Shown piece by piece: positions 27,626-35,894 of a stretch of DNA of 64,000 nucleotides (positions within the stretch are counted from its first letter, which is position 1; every line of letters begins with the position of its first letter). The position numbers and the translations under genes are program-made. A model generated the notes under the pieces. It was given only the letters and a program-made list of their open reading frames with translations, had not been told where the DNA came from and did not search any database. Source of the stretch: an uncultured Spirochaetaceae bacterium (lineage in GTDB: Bacteria > Spirochaetota > Spirochaetia > Treponematales > Treponemataceae); contig CACXCG010000017.1 of NCBI GenBank assembly GCA_902766125.1, positions 1 through 64,000 on the forward strand. The letters are read 5' to 3'.

Positions 27626-28339
27626 ATGGAACGCACACTTGAATCAGAAATTGCCCGTACAGAGTATCCCGGACGCGGAATTGTTATTGGACGCAGTAAA
27701 GACGGAAAAAAAGCAGTAACCGCATACTTTATCATGGGAAGAAGCGAAAACAGCCGCAACAGAGTTTTTGTAACTGACGGAGAAGGAATCCGCACACAGG
27801 CCTTTGATCCGGAAAAACTTGAAGATCCCTCACTGATTATCTACGCACCCGTTCGCGTACTGGGAAACGACACCATCGTAACAAACGGCGACCAGACAGA
27901 CACCGTGTACGACGGACTTAAAAAGGGACTGACCTTTGAACAGTCACTCAGAAGCCGCACCTTCGAACCCGATGCCCCCAATTACACACCGCGCATTTCA
28001 GGTGTACTGCATGTTGAAAACGGAACGTTTGATTACAGCATGAGCATTTTGAAAAGTGACCGGGGAAATCCAGACTCGCACAACCGCTACACCTTCAGCT
28101 ATGAAAATCCTGCTGCAGGAACAGTCCGGTTTATCCATACCTATCAGGATAACGGAAACCCGCTTCCCAGTTTTACCGGAGAACCGGATGCACTGTCACT
28201 TACCGAAGATAACATTGACAAACTTACTGACAGCATCTGGAACAGTCTGAACGAAGCAAACAAAGTGTCTTTATTTGTACGCATTATTGACATTGCAAGC
28301 GGATTATACGAAACCCGCATCGTCAACAAAAACAAATAA
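27626..28339 (+). CDS. PurO-like IMP cyclohydrolase family protein
   Basis: Resembles the archaeal IMP cyclohydrolase PurO (PF07826), which closes FAICAR to IMP in the last step of purine synthesis and is unrelated to the bacterial PurH domain. The telling blocks are RTEYPGRGIVIG near the N-terminus, AYFIMGRSENSRNRVF, and APVRVLGNDTIVTNGDQTDT, at the positions they occupy in PurO. At 237 residues the protein is slightly longer than archaeal PurO (about 200). A GAGGAG ribosome binding site lies about 8 bases before the ATG. No other purine gene is nearby, so whether it is the organism's cyclohydrolase or a paralogue is open. Its stop is 2 bases from the convergent TrpR-like gene. Confidence 0.8.
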   Translation: MERTLESEIARTEYPGRGIVIGRSKDGKKAVTAYFIMGRSENSRNRVFVTDGEGIRTQAFDPEKLEDPSLIIYAPVRVLGNDTIVTNGDQTDTVYDGLKKGLTFEQSLRSRTFEPDAPNYTPRISGVLHVENGTFDYSMSILKSDRGNPDSHNRYTFSYENPAAGTVRFIHTYQDNGNPLPSFTGEPDALSLTEDNIDKLTDSIWNSLNEANKVSLFVRIIDIASGLYETRIVNKNK

Positions 28340-28341
28340 AT

Positions 28342-28671
28342 TTATTTCTTAGGAGGATAGGTTCCGTCAAGGATTCGTCTGAAGGCGGAATCTTCCTTTT
28401 TTAACTCACGGCTGCCGCGGGTAATGTTGCACAGCGACATGTTGTATTTCTTTGCAATTTCGCGCTGAGTTGTACCTGCATACAGTTCTTTCACCAGACT
28501 CCACCGTTTAGCAAAATCACGCCGCTCAGATACGGTAAACAGACAGCCCATAAAGTCTGACATAAACGCAGGATCATCTATCTGCGCCAAAAGAGAACAT
28601 AATTCCGAAAAAGCCTGCTCATACTGCTTACCCAGTGCATTCGATTGAGATTCTGTTTGTTGTGTAGTCAT
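28342..28671 (-). CDS. TrpR/YerC-type helix-turn-helix protein
   Basis: A 109-residue DNA-binding protein of the TrpR-like superfamily. The recognisable part is ERRDFAKRWSLVKELYAGTTQREIAKKYNMS, the helix-turn-helix, followed by LCNITRGSREL; the ITRGSREL stretch is characteristic of TrpR and YerC/YecD. It has extra N-terminal residues rich in Gln and Ser. The ATG at 28671 is preferred because a TATACT box ends 6 bases before it. No tryptophan gene is in this window, so target and ligand are unknown. The ABC exporter genes upstream on the same strand end 21 bases before its ATG. Confidence 0.8.
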   Translation of the reverse strand: MTTQQTESQSNALGKQYEQAFSELCSLLAQIDDPAFMSDFMGCLFTVSERRDFAKRWSLVKELYAGTTQREIAKKYNMSLCNITRGSRELKKEDSAFRRILDGTYPPKK

Positions 28672-28677
28672 ACAGAC

Positions 28678-28686
28678 AGTATAGCA
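28678..28686 (-). promoter_or_regulatory. trpR-like promoter, leaderless type
   Basis: TGCTATACT, an extended -10 on the minus strand, ends six bases before the ATG at 28671; TTTGCA lies 18 bases upstream of the hexamer. It lies between the ABC exporter stop and this gene. Confidence 0.6.
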
Positions 28687-28692
28687 CAAACA

Positions 28693-30486
28693 TCACAGAA
28701 GTGCAAACTGAGAACTATACAATTTGTAATACTCACCCTTCTGAGACATCAGCTGGTAATGCGAACCCGACTCTAGGATTTTACCGTGATTAACATAGAA
28801 AATAGTTTCACAGTTTTTAATAGTGGAAAGCCGGTGTGCAATAATAAAGCTGGTACGTCCCTTAAGCAGTTTATACAGGCCCCGCTGCAGAAGAATTTCT
28901 GTTTCCGTATCGATGGAACTGGTTGCTTCATCAAGAATCAGAATCCGCGGATCAGCAAGCAGTGCCCGTGCAAACGAAATAAGCTGTCTCTGTCCTGCAG
29001 AAAGCCGGGAGCCACGTTCGTTAACTTCTGTATCATAGCCTTTTTCCATCTGCATGATAAAATCATGTGCGCATACCGTTTTTGCCGCTTCAATAACCTG
29101 CTGGTCGCTTGCATTCATATTACCGTAACGGATATTTTCCATGATGGTTCCCTTGAAGATAAAACTGTCCTGCATCATCACACCCATCTGCGTCCTGAGC
29201 GAATGAATTGTCATGTGCTGCAGGTCGTTTCCGTCAACTAAAATCCGTCCGCTGTCAGGGTTATAAAACCGCGACAGAAGGTTAACCAGCGTACTCTTAC
29301 CCGCACCAGTCGGACCGACAATCGCAACTGATTCACCGGGTTGTATGGTAAAGTTTATATCGTCAAGAATCTTAACGCCGTCATCATAGCTGAAGTTAAC
29401 ATGCTGATATTCAACTTTACCCGTCACCGGAGGAAGTTCTTTTGCATCAGGAGCATCGCATACGGTTACCGGAGTATCTATCGTTTCAAAAATACGTTCT
29501 ACGTAAGAGACCGCCGTAAGCAGACTGTTTATAAAATCTGCAAGCGTCTGAATCGGCTGCCAGAAACGGCTGATGTAAGCAGTAAACGCAATAAGGGTTC
29601 CCACGGTTACCACAGAGCCGGCCATTGAAAACCCGCTTATAATCCACCGTATGCCCAGTGCATACACTGCAACCTGGGTAGCAGTTGAAATAATCTGTAC
29701 AAACGGTCCCATCAGAAAACCAATGCGGACGGCACTGAGCCAGGAAGCACGGTACGCACCCGACAGGTTATCAAAAATGCGGATATTCTCTTCTTCCCGG
29801 ACAAAGGACTGCGTTACGCGAATACCGTTTATGCTCTCTGAAATATATGCATTTAAATTTGACTGCTTGTTACTCTGTATGCGCCAGGCTTTACGCTGAC
29901 GTTTTTTCAGCACCGCAACATAAATGACAAAAACCGGAAGTCCGCACAGCACCACAAGCGTAAGCGGAACATTTATGACAAACATAAACGCAACTATAAA
30001 AATAAGCGAACACAAATCGGTGACCGTATTGACCAGACCGTTAGACAGAACGTCTGACAGATTGTTCACATAGTTTACAATGCGAACCTGTATCTTGCCG
30101 TGAGGACGCGAATCAAAATACGAAAACGGAAGTTCCTGAATATGTGCAAACAAATCAGAACGCACATCGTGAACTATATTCTGACCCACTTTTGTCATAA
30201 TGCGAATTTTGATTTTCATTGCAACGGCAGTAAACAGAGAAATTCCCAGCATTGCAGCGCCAATAATCACAATGGAGGTAAAGTCTTTTTCAGGAATACA
30301 GGTATCCATAATAACTTTAAGAAAATACGGAAACAGCATCCCCAGGGCAGCAGTCACAAGCATAAGCAGAATGATAAGCACCATGCTCTTTGCATGCGGT
30401 TTTACATATTTTCCCAGCCGCTTAAGCTGTCCAAAGTCATACGTTTCTTCGTAAGATTCATCTATATCGTAACGGTTGCGTGCCAT
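28693..30486 (-). CDS. ABC exporter half, second of a pair
   Basis: A 597-residue fused membrane/ATPase half-transporter of the MsbA/LmrA type. The N-terminal half has six membrane helices with DSRPHGKIQVRIVNYVN as the coupling region. The ATPase has Walker A GPTGAGKSTL, signature RLSAGQRQLISFARA (LSAGQ rather than LSGGQ), Walker B ILILDEATSSID and the H-loop IAHRLSTI. Its ATG overlaps the stop of the partner gene by one base (TAATG), so the two probably form one heterodimeric exporter. The catalytic Glu after Walker B is present in this half (LDEATS), unlike in its partner. Confidence 0.9.
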   Translation of the reverse strand: MARNRYDIDESYEETYDFGQLKRLGKYVKPHAKSMVLIILLMLVTAALGMLFPYFLKVIMDTCIPEKDFTSIVIIGAAMLGISLFTAVAMKIKIRIMTKVGQNIVHDVRSDLFAHIQELPFSYFDSRPHGKIQVRIVNYVNNLSDVLSNGLVNTVTDLCSLIFIVAFMFVINVPLTLVVLCGLPVFVIYVAVLKKRQRKAWRIQSNKQSNLNAYISESINGIRVTQSFVREEENIRIFDNLSGAYRASWLSAVRIGFLMGPFVQIISTATQVAVYALGIRWIISGFSMAGSVVTVGTLIAFTAYISRFWQPIQTLADFINSLLTAVSYVERIFETIDTPVTVCDAPDAKELPPVTGKVEYQHVNFSYDDGVKILDDINFTIQPGESVAIVGPTGAGKSTLVNLLSRFYNPDSGRILVDGNDLQHMTIHSLRTQMGVMMQDSFIFKGTIMENIRYGNMNASDQQVIEAAKTVCAHDFIMQMEKGYDTEVNERGSRLSAGQRQLISFARALLADPRILILDEATSSIDTETEILLQRGLYKLLKGRTSFIIAHRLSTIKNCETIFYVNHGKILESGSHYQLMSQKGEYYKLYSSQFALL

Positions 30487-32213
30487 TATTGTTCCTCCGT
30501 TCCATACTGATGTTTAAACACCGATGCATAGTAGCCGTTCTGTGCAAGCAGCTGACTGTGAGTTCCGCGCTCAATTATTTTTCCGTCATTCATTACCAGA
30601 ATCTGATCACAGTCTTTTACGCTGGAAATGCGGTACGCAATAACAAACAGAGTACGGTTTTGTGTTACCGTTTTAAGCGCCTTCTGAATCTGTGTTTCTG
30701 TTTCCATATCAACAGCACTGGTGGTATCATCAAGAATGATTACTGCAGGATCTTTCAGAAGTGCACGGGCAAGGGAAATACGCTGCTTTTGTCCGCCGGA
30801 AAGTCCCACTCCCCGTTCACCGACAATGGTATCGTACCCTTCCGGCAATGCGCGTATAAAGCCGTCAGCATCTGCAAGTTTTGCTGCAGCCTCAACTTTT
30901 TCAAACGGACAGTCCGGATCTCCGTACGCAATGTTTCCTTCAATCGTGTCACTGAACAGAAACACATCCTGCATTGCCATACCGATTGCGTCCCGCAGTT
31001 CATACAGATCCATGTCACGAACATCTGTTCCGTCTACTAAAATCCGTCCCGAAGAAACATCGTAGAACCTGCACAAAAGATTCATGATAGTCGTCTTTCC
31101 GCTTCCGGTATTGCCAAGGATGCCGACACTGTGTCCGCTTTCTACAGTAAAACTGACATCTTTAAGAATGTGTTCACCGTTTGTAACATAATCAACATGA
31201 TCAAATTCTACAGTACCGCGGATTCCCTCTTTTGCAACAGGATGTGCTGCAATTTTTACAACGGGTTCTGCAGTGTAGGTTTTATAAATCTTGTCGATTG
31301 AAGCTTTGAAACGCATGCAGTCATTGATAAGCCAGCCCATCATGCGGAGCGGCCAGGTAAGCATCCACAAATAGCCGTTTACCGTTACCAGGTCACCCAG
31401 AGTCATTTCTCCGCGGATTGCAAGATAACCGCCGAATACAATCAGAATGACAGTTATGACGGTACTCAAAAACTCAAAGACGGGGACATACTTCTGCCAC
31501 ACTTTAGACGCTTCTATTTCGCTCTGACGGTATGCAGCATTTTCTTTTTCAAAGCGGTTGATTTCAAATGATTCTTTTGCAAAGGCACGCACTACACGGT
31601 TAGCGGCAATATTTTCCTGCACGTATGCATTAAGGCTTGAAAAACACTGACGCACCTGAGCAAACACCGGTCCCACCGCTTTCATCTGCAGGTACACAAA
31701 CAGAACGGTAAATGGAAGGACTGCAAGGAACACAAGTGCAAGCTTTACACTCACAAAGAAAATCATAACCAGAGAAGCAATAAGCCACACACTGTTGCGG
31801 AACAGATTGTAGATGACGTATGCAACAAAGTGCCGGACCGCATCCATGTCACCCGTCTGACGGCTCATCAGGTCACCGGTACGATTGGTATTGTAAAAGG
31901 TAAAATCTTCGTGCAAAAGCTTACGGTACACTTCATGCCGCATGTCAAACAGAACTCCCTGTGAGGATTTTTCAAACAGCATAAGTGCAAGGTACTGAAA
32001 TCCTTCGCGGAATACAGAGACAAATAAAAGAAGCCCCATGCACGGCCACAGATAATTGTATTCCTTTCCAAGAATGATGTGGTCTACGATAAAGCCTGAA
32101 ATCTTAGGGTTAATGACCGACATTGTAGAAACAACCGTGATGATGATAAGTCCCACGATCATCTTGCCCATGTGTTTTTTCAAAAACGAATAAAACCAAG
32201 ATAAAGAAGTCAT
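30486..32213 (-). CDS. ABC exporter half, first of a pair
   Basis: A 575-residue fused membrane/ATPase half-transporter. The ATPase has Walker A GNTGSGKTTI, signature GVGLSGGQKQRISLARA and Walker B VIILDDTTSAVD. The residue after the Walker B Asp is Asp instead of the catalytic Glu (LDDTTS), and the H-loop reads IAYRISSV, with Tyr instead of His. This half therefore has a degenerate ATP site, as in asymmetric heterodimeric exporters such as BmrCD or TM287/288, where the partner supplies the hydrolysing site. The start is uncertain: the ATG at 32213 gives the normal length, while an upstream in-frame ATG at 32297 would add 28 residues. Substrate unknown. Confidence 0.88.
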   Translation of the reverse strand: MTSLSWFYSFLKKHMGKMIVGLIIITVVSTMSVINPKISGFIVDHIILGKEYNYLWPCMGLLLFVSVFREGFQYLALMLFEKSSQGVLFDMRHEVYRKLLHEDFTFYNTNRTGDLMSRQTGDMDAVRHFVAYVIYNLFRNSVWLIASLVMIFFVSVKLALVFLAVLPFTVLFVYLQMKAVGPVFAQVRQCFSSLNAYVQENIAANRVVRAFAKESFEINRFEKENAAYRQSEIEASKVWQKYVPVFEFLSTVITVILIVFGGYLAIRGEMTLGDLVTVNGYLWMLTWPLRMMGWLINDCMRFKASIDKIYKTYTAEPVVKIAAHPVAKEGIRGTVEFDHVDYVTNGEHILKDVSFTVESGHSVGILGNTGSGKTTIMNLLCRFYDVSSGRILVDGTDVRDMDLYELRDAIGMAMQDVFLFSDTIEGNIAYGDPDCPFEKVEAAAKLADADGFIRALPEGYDTIVGERGVGLSGGQKQRISLARALLKDPAVIILDDTTSAVDMETETQIQKALKTVTQNRTLFVIAYRISSVKDCDQILVMNDGKIIERGTHSQLLAQNGYYASVFKHQYGTEEQ

Positions 32214-32305
32214 ATACCATGCTTTTACCGCATTGAATCGAAAAAAGAAACTGTAAAAAGTAGTAAAAAAAACAGTAGAAAGTAGCCAAAAAAACAATAC
32301 ATACG

Positions 32306-32344
32306 CGAGAATTTTAGAAAAACACAGTTTTTCTAAAATTCTCG
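32306..32344. repeat. Perfect 18-bp inverted repeat
   Basis: CGAGAATTTTAGAAAAAC and its exact complement flank a three-base loop. It lies upstream of the ABC exporter pair and next to the tRNA terminator. Low GC in the stem and no clear following T run make it a weak terminator candidate on either strand. Confidence 0.8.
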
Positions 32345-32346
32345 TT

Positions 32347-32388
32347 GAGATAAAAAAAGCGACTCTTGTGAGTCGCTTTTTTTATCTC
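32347..32388 (-). terminator. Terminator after tRNA-Pro, bidirectional
   Basis: A perfect 19-bp inverted repeat with loop TTGT. The core GCGACTC stem is flanked by A and T runs on both sides, so it can end transcription from either strand. Its outer end overlaps the last two bases of tRNA-Pro. Confidence 0.8.
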
Positions 32389-32460
32389 GGGTAACCCGGA
32401 TTCGAACCGGGGACCTCTAAGTCCCGAACCTAGCGCGCTACCAGCTGCGCTATTACCCGA
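32387..32460 (-). tRNA. tRNA-Pro (anticodon CGG)
   Basis: A 74-base cloverleaf: acceptor TCGGGTA pairs with TACCCGA, the anticodon stem is CTAGG/CTTAG around loop TTCGGGA (anticodon CGG, codon CCG), and the T arm is CCCGG TTCGAAT CCGGG. CCA is not encoded. Confidence 0.95.
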
Positions 32461-32486
32461 AAAAAAAGCCCATCGTAATGATGGGC
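32461..32486 (-). terminator. Terminator between tRNA-Asp and tRNA-Pro
   Basis: GCCCATC and GATGGGC pair around a five-base loop and are followed on the minus strand by eight T. It lies directly after tRNA-Asp and abuts the first base of tRNA-Pro. Confidence 0.8.
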
Positions 32487-32492
32487 GAAAGA

Positions 32493-32567
32493 CGGGATGT
32501 ACGGGACTCGAACCCGTGGTCTCCGGCGTGACAGGCCAGCGCGATAACCAACTTCGCTAACACCCCG
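32493..32567 (-). tRNA. tRNA-Asp (anticodon GTC)
   Basis: A 75-base cloverleaf: acceptor CGGGGTG/CATCCCG, anticodon stem CTGGC/GCCGG around loop CTGTCAC (anticodon GTC), T arm ACGGG TTCGAGT CCCGT. CCA is not encoded. Confidence 0.93.
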
Positions 32568-32648
32568 TGATGTGTTGGAGTATAGCAAAAAAAATTAAAT
32601 TCTGTCAAGCCCCTGACAATAAATTTTCCAAATTCCTTATGCGGTCCG

Positions 32649-32677
32649 TTGACAGTCAGTTTTGAGCGTGCTATCAT
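32649..32677 (+). promoter_or_regulatory. Promoter of the SurA-like gene
   Basis: Consensus TTGACA (32649-32654), 17-base spacer, TATCAT (32672-32677). The leader of roughly 37 bases contains TAAGGA before the ATG at 32721. Confidence 0.75.
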
Positions 32678-32720
32678 GTCACAATCAAATTTAGAACTAT
32701 TATAGTAAGGACTTGTTATC

Positions 32721-34235
32721 ATGGCACAGGAAAAACAGCATAAAAAGATTGACAACGTAAAAATCGGCGCAATCATCATTCTTATCCTTTCTGCACTTGT
32801 ATTCGTATTCTTTGGATTTGGTGCAGATGTATACTCTTCCATACTCAACCGTTCTTCTAACAATCTGGTGTTTGGAAAGTATGAAGGAAAACCAATTGAA
32901 TACAAACCTGGAACCGACTACTACACCCGCATTCAGTCAGTTGCACAGCAGTTCCAGAATGCAGGATATGAAATGAACACCCAGGTTGAATACACTGTAT
33001 TCCGCCAGGCTTTCATTCAGACCATTCAGGACAGACTGTACACAGACTCTGTAAAAAAGAGCGGCTATCTGGTAACCGATGATCAGGTTAACCGTGTTCT
33101 GGTTCAGAGCGGACTGTTCATGGACAGCGAAGGAAAATTCTCTCAGAAAGCATATTCAAACACAGATGCATCACAGATTGCAACACTGCGTTCTTCTATC
33201 AGCGATGACCTGTACTTTAATCGCTACTCTGCAGACCTTCTGGGAAGCGACGAAACTCTTGACGGAAAGGCACTGTACGGACTTAAAAACTCAAGCAAAG
33301 AAACAGAATTCATTGCAAAGATGGCTTCTGAAAAACGTTCATTTACCGTTGCATCATTCAACACCGGCGATTTCCCCATGGAAGAAGCAATTGCATACGG
33401 AAAAGAAAACGCACAGAAGTTTATCCGGTACGATCTGTCTGTTATCACTGTTGATGAAAAGAGCGATGCTGATCACCTTCTGAAACAGCTTACTTCAAAC
33501 GAAATCACATTCGAAGATGCAGTAAGCGAAAAATCAGCAGGCTACTACGCAGAAACCGACGGAAAGATTTCAAGCCCCTACTACTATCAGATTGCTAATA
33601 CCGTTGCAAACGAAGAAGACATTACAAAGGTAACCGAACTTGCAAGCGGCGACTATTCACCGGTGATCCAGACTGCACGCGGCTACAGCATCTTCCGTGC
33701 TGACGGTCCTTCAAAAGCAGCAGACTTTAACGACGAAACCATAAAGACTTTAGTTCACTCATATCTTTCAACTAACGAATCCGGTTATATCGAAAACTAC
33801 TACATGGATATTGCACGTACCTTCATTGCAGATGCACGCCTTAACGGATTTAGTGCAGCATGTGCAAAATACGGCATTGAACCGGTAGAAGTTCCTGCCT
33901 TCCCGCTTAACTACGGCAATACAGACTTTATTGCAAACAACCCCAGTGATGTTACACCGCTTACCGGACTGTACTTAAACGAAAATGCACTGCAGCAGCT
34001 GTTTACACCCGGCTTAAATCAGATAAGCGAACCGTTTGTTTTAAGCGGATACGTTACCGTAGCTCAGTGTACCGGCATTCAGTCAGAAGCAGTTGAAACC
34101 GACAGTTTTGCTTCTTTAGTTGCAGACAGTGATGACAATGCAGCCCAGACCGCTTTACTGCGCAGCAAAAAACTGGAAGACAACTTTACCAACGTCTACT
34201 TTGACTACAAGCTGAGCGCTGCACTGGCTAACTAA
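32721..34235 (+). CDS. Membrane-anchored SurA/PpiD-type periplasmic foldase
   Basis: A 504-residue protein with a short cytoplasmic N-terminus, one membrane helix (about 15-37, IGAIIILILSALVFVFFGFG) and a periplasmic remainder. The SurA-N-like chaperone part covers about 75-200 (FRQAFIQTIQDRLYTDSVKKSGYLVTDD). A parvulin-like segment is visible around 245-330 (FEDAVSEKSAGYYAETDGK, TARGYSIFRADG), but the parvulin signature is degenerate, so isomerase activity is doubtful. Layout is like PpiD, which helps outer-membrane and secreted proteins fold after SecYEG. It is followed by the Maf protein gene after 3 bases. Confidence 0.75.
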   Translation: MAQEKQHKKIDNVKIGAIIILILSALVFVFFGFGADVYSSILNRSSNNLVFGKYEGKPIEYKPGTDYYTRIQSVAQQFQNAGYEMNTQVEYTVFRQAFIQTIQDRLYTDSVKKSGYLVTDDQVNRVLVQSGLFMDSEGKFSQKAYSNTDASQIATLRSSISDDLYFNRYSADLLGSDETLDGKALYGLKNSSKETEFIAKMASEKRSFTVASFNTGDFPMEEAIAYGKENAQKFIRYDLSVITVDEKSDADHLLKQLTSNEITFEDAVSEKSAGYYAETDGKISSPYYYQIANTVANEEDITKVTELASGDYSPVIQTARGYSIFRADGPSKAADFNDETIKTLVHSYLSTNESGYIENYYMDIARTFIADARLNGFSAACAKYGIEPVEVPAFPLNYGNTDFIANNPSDVTPLTGLYLNENALQQLFTPGLNQISEPFVLSGYVTVAQCTGIQSEAVETDSFASLVADSDDNAAQTALLRSKKLEDNFTNVYFDYKLSAALAN

Positions 34236-34238
34236 CTG

Positions 34239-35894
34239 ATGCTTATGCAAAGCGACGAAAAGCCCCGCCTGGTACCTGCCGGACAGGGCTTTTGTTCTTT
34301 AAATACAGTTCAATATAAAAACCGCTTTCTTTATTCCAAATACAATCCTGAAAAAGCAATTTTACAGACAATACAGTCGCTTACCGTGTTACCGCAGACA
34401 CTGGTGATTGTATGCTCGCCGGTTTTGTGGTACGGCATAGACGCACTGCTTGAAAAATGCGACAACACCTGTACCTTCGTTGCATATGAAGCAGACGATG
34501 CACTGTTTGAATTATCCGAAAAAACTGAACACCCCAAAAGCATTACACTGTACCACACACAAAACGAAACAGACTTAGATCGGTTTATACGAAATGCAAT
34601 GCAAAACGGAACCTACCGAAGGGCTATCCGCGTTGACTTAAGTGCCGGAGTTCAGTTTGCACAACAGCAGTACGAATACGTTGCAAACGCCTGCGAAGAA
34701 ATAATTGCAGCCTTCTGGAAAAGCCGCATAACCATTACCCGCTTAGGAAAACTGTTTGCAAAAAACACATTAACAAACATTGCCCATCTTTCAAGCGGAA
34801 CTACACTTACACAGCATGCACAGAGCATTACAAAACCCATACTGGTATTCGGTGCAGGAGAAAGTCTTGACGACACCGTTCAGGAACTTTGCGCTCAGCC
34901 TTTCCTTGCAGAACAATTTTACATCATTGCAGTTGATGCAGCACTGTCTACACTGACCGACGCAGGCATTATTCCCGATGCAGCAGTTGCAATGGAAAGT
35001 CAGTTTGCCATTCAAAACGCGTACTGCGGGCTTGAAGGAAAACCAGTTACGCTCTTTGCAGATATTGTCTCGCGTCCTCAGGTAACAGAAATCTTAGGCG
35101 GAAAAACCGTGTGGTTTGCTTCACGCTATGCAGACTGTACTTTTTTAGATGATATCATTCAGCGGTTTTTCAAGGGAAATTATGTTGAACCCTTAGGTTC
35201 TGTCGGTTTAGGCGCAGTACAGATTGCACTGACACTCAGAAAAGATACATCCATACCGGTATACGTAACAGGACTTGATTTTTCGTTTAGTGCAGGACGA
35301 ACGCATGCAAAAAACACACCCGCACACAAAACTCAGCTGAACAAAACAAACCGCCTTACAAACGGAAGCGTATACGCCGCCTGTTTTAACGCACACAGTT
35401 CTGCAGTTTTGGGAAAAGACAATAAGGTCTGCTATTCAACACCAGTGCTGCAAATGTACGGAAAGTTATTTATTCAGCAGTTTGCAGAAAAAGCAAATGT
35501 CTTTGACACAGGAAAAACCGGTCTTCCTTTGGGATTACCACAGGCTGTTCTCTGTGACGCAGCACACGCACACACCGCCGCAGAACAAGTTCCCCCTGTT
35601 GAGACTGCGTTATCCGTACCCCAAAGCGACATACAGTCTTTTTACGAAAACGAATTACAGTCACTTCTTACGCTCAGAGATTTACTGTCTAACGGAGAAA
35701 ATGCCGCTTCACGCGACACAGCACAGACACTGAGTGAACAAATTCAGTCACTGCTTGTTCCGCGCGAATACCTGTACCTGCACTTTCCTGACGGTTACCG
35801 TTTGAGCATGGACAGCTCATTTTTAAAACGCATCCGTGCAGAACTGGATTCCTTTATCAAAACACTGCAGACTAGTCAGCGTCTTTTTCCTTAA
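34239..35894 (+). CDS. Maf/DUF115 motility-associated glycosyltransferase-like protein
   Basis: A 551-residue protein of the 6-hydroxymethylpterin-pyrophosphokinase MptE-like (DUF115) family, called Maf proteins in Campylobacter, Helicobacter and others, where they attach nonulosonic sugars to flagellin. The core is LVFGAGESLDDTVQ, IIAVDAALSTLTDAGIIPDAAVAMES, and GSVGLGAVQIAL with YVTGLDFSF. Treponemal flagellin cores are known to be glycosylated, which makes this a likely role. It is probably cotranscribed with the SurA-like gene. Its last 23 bases overlap the end of lepA on the other strand. Confidence 0.8.
   Translation: MLMQSDEKPRLVPAGQGFCSLNTVQYKNRFLYSKYNPEKAILQTIQSLTVLPQTLVIVCSPVLWYGIDALLEKCDNTCTFVAYEADDALFELSEKTEHPKSITLYHTQNETDLDRFIRNAMQNGTYRRAIRVDLSAGVQFAQQQYEYVANACEEIIAAFWKSRITITRLGKLFAKNTLTNIAHLSSGTTLTQHAQSITKPILVFGAGESLDDTVQELCAQPFLAEQFYIIAVDAALSTLTDAGIIPDAAVAMESQFAIQNAYCGLEGKPVTLFADIVSRPQVTEILGGKTVWFASRYADCTFLDDIIQRFFKGNYVEPLGSVGLGAVQIALTLRKDTSIPVYVTGLDFSFSAGRTHAKNTPAHKTQLNKTNRLTNGSVYAACFNAHSSAVLGKDNKVCYSTPVLQMYGKLFIQQFAEKANVFDTGKTGLPLGLPQAVLCDAAHAHTAAEQVPPVETALSVPQSDIQSFYENELQSLLTLRDLLSNGENAASRDTAQTLSEQIQSLLVPREYLYLHFPDGYRLSMDSSFLKRIRAELDSFIKTLQTSQRLFP

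Noticed and set aside
32306-32388. Riboswitch or CRISPR repeats
   Set aside because: Simple two-arm palindromes without further conserved elements or spacers; terminator and inverted repeat fit better.
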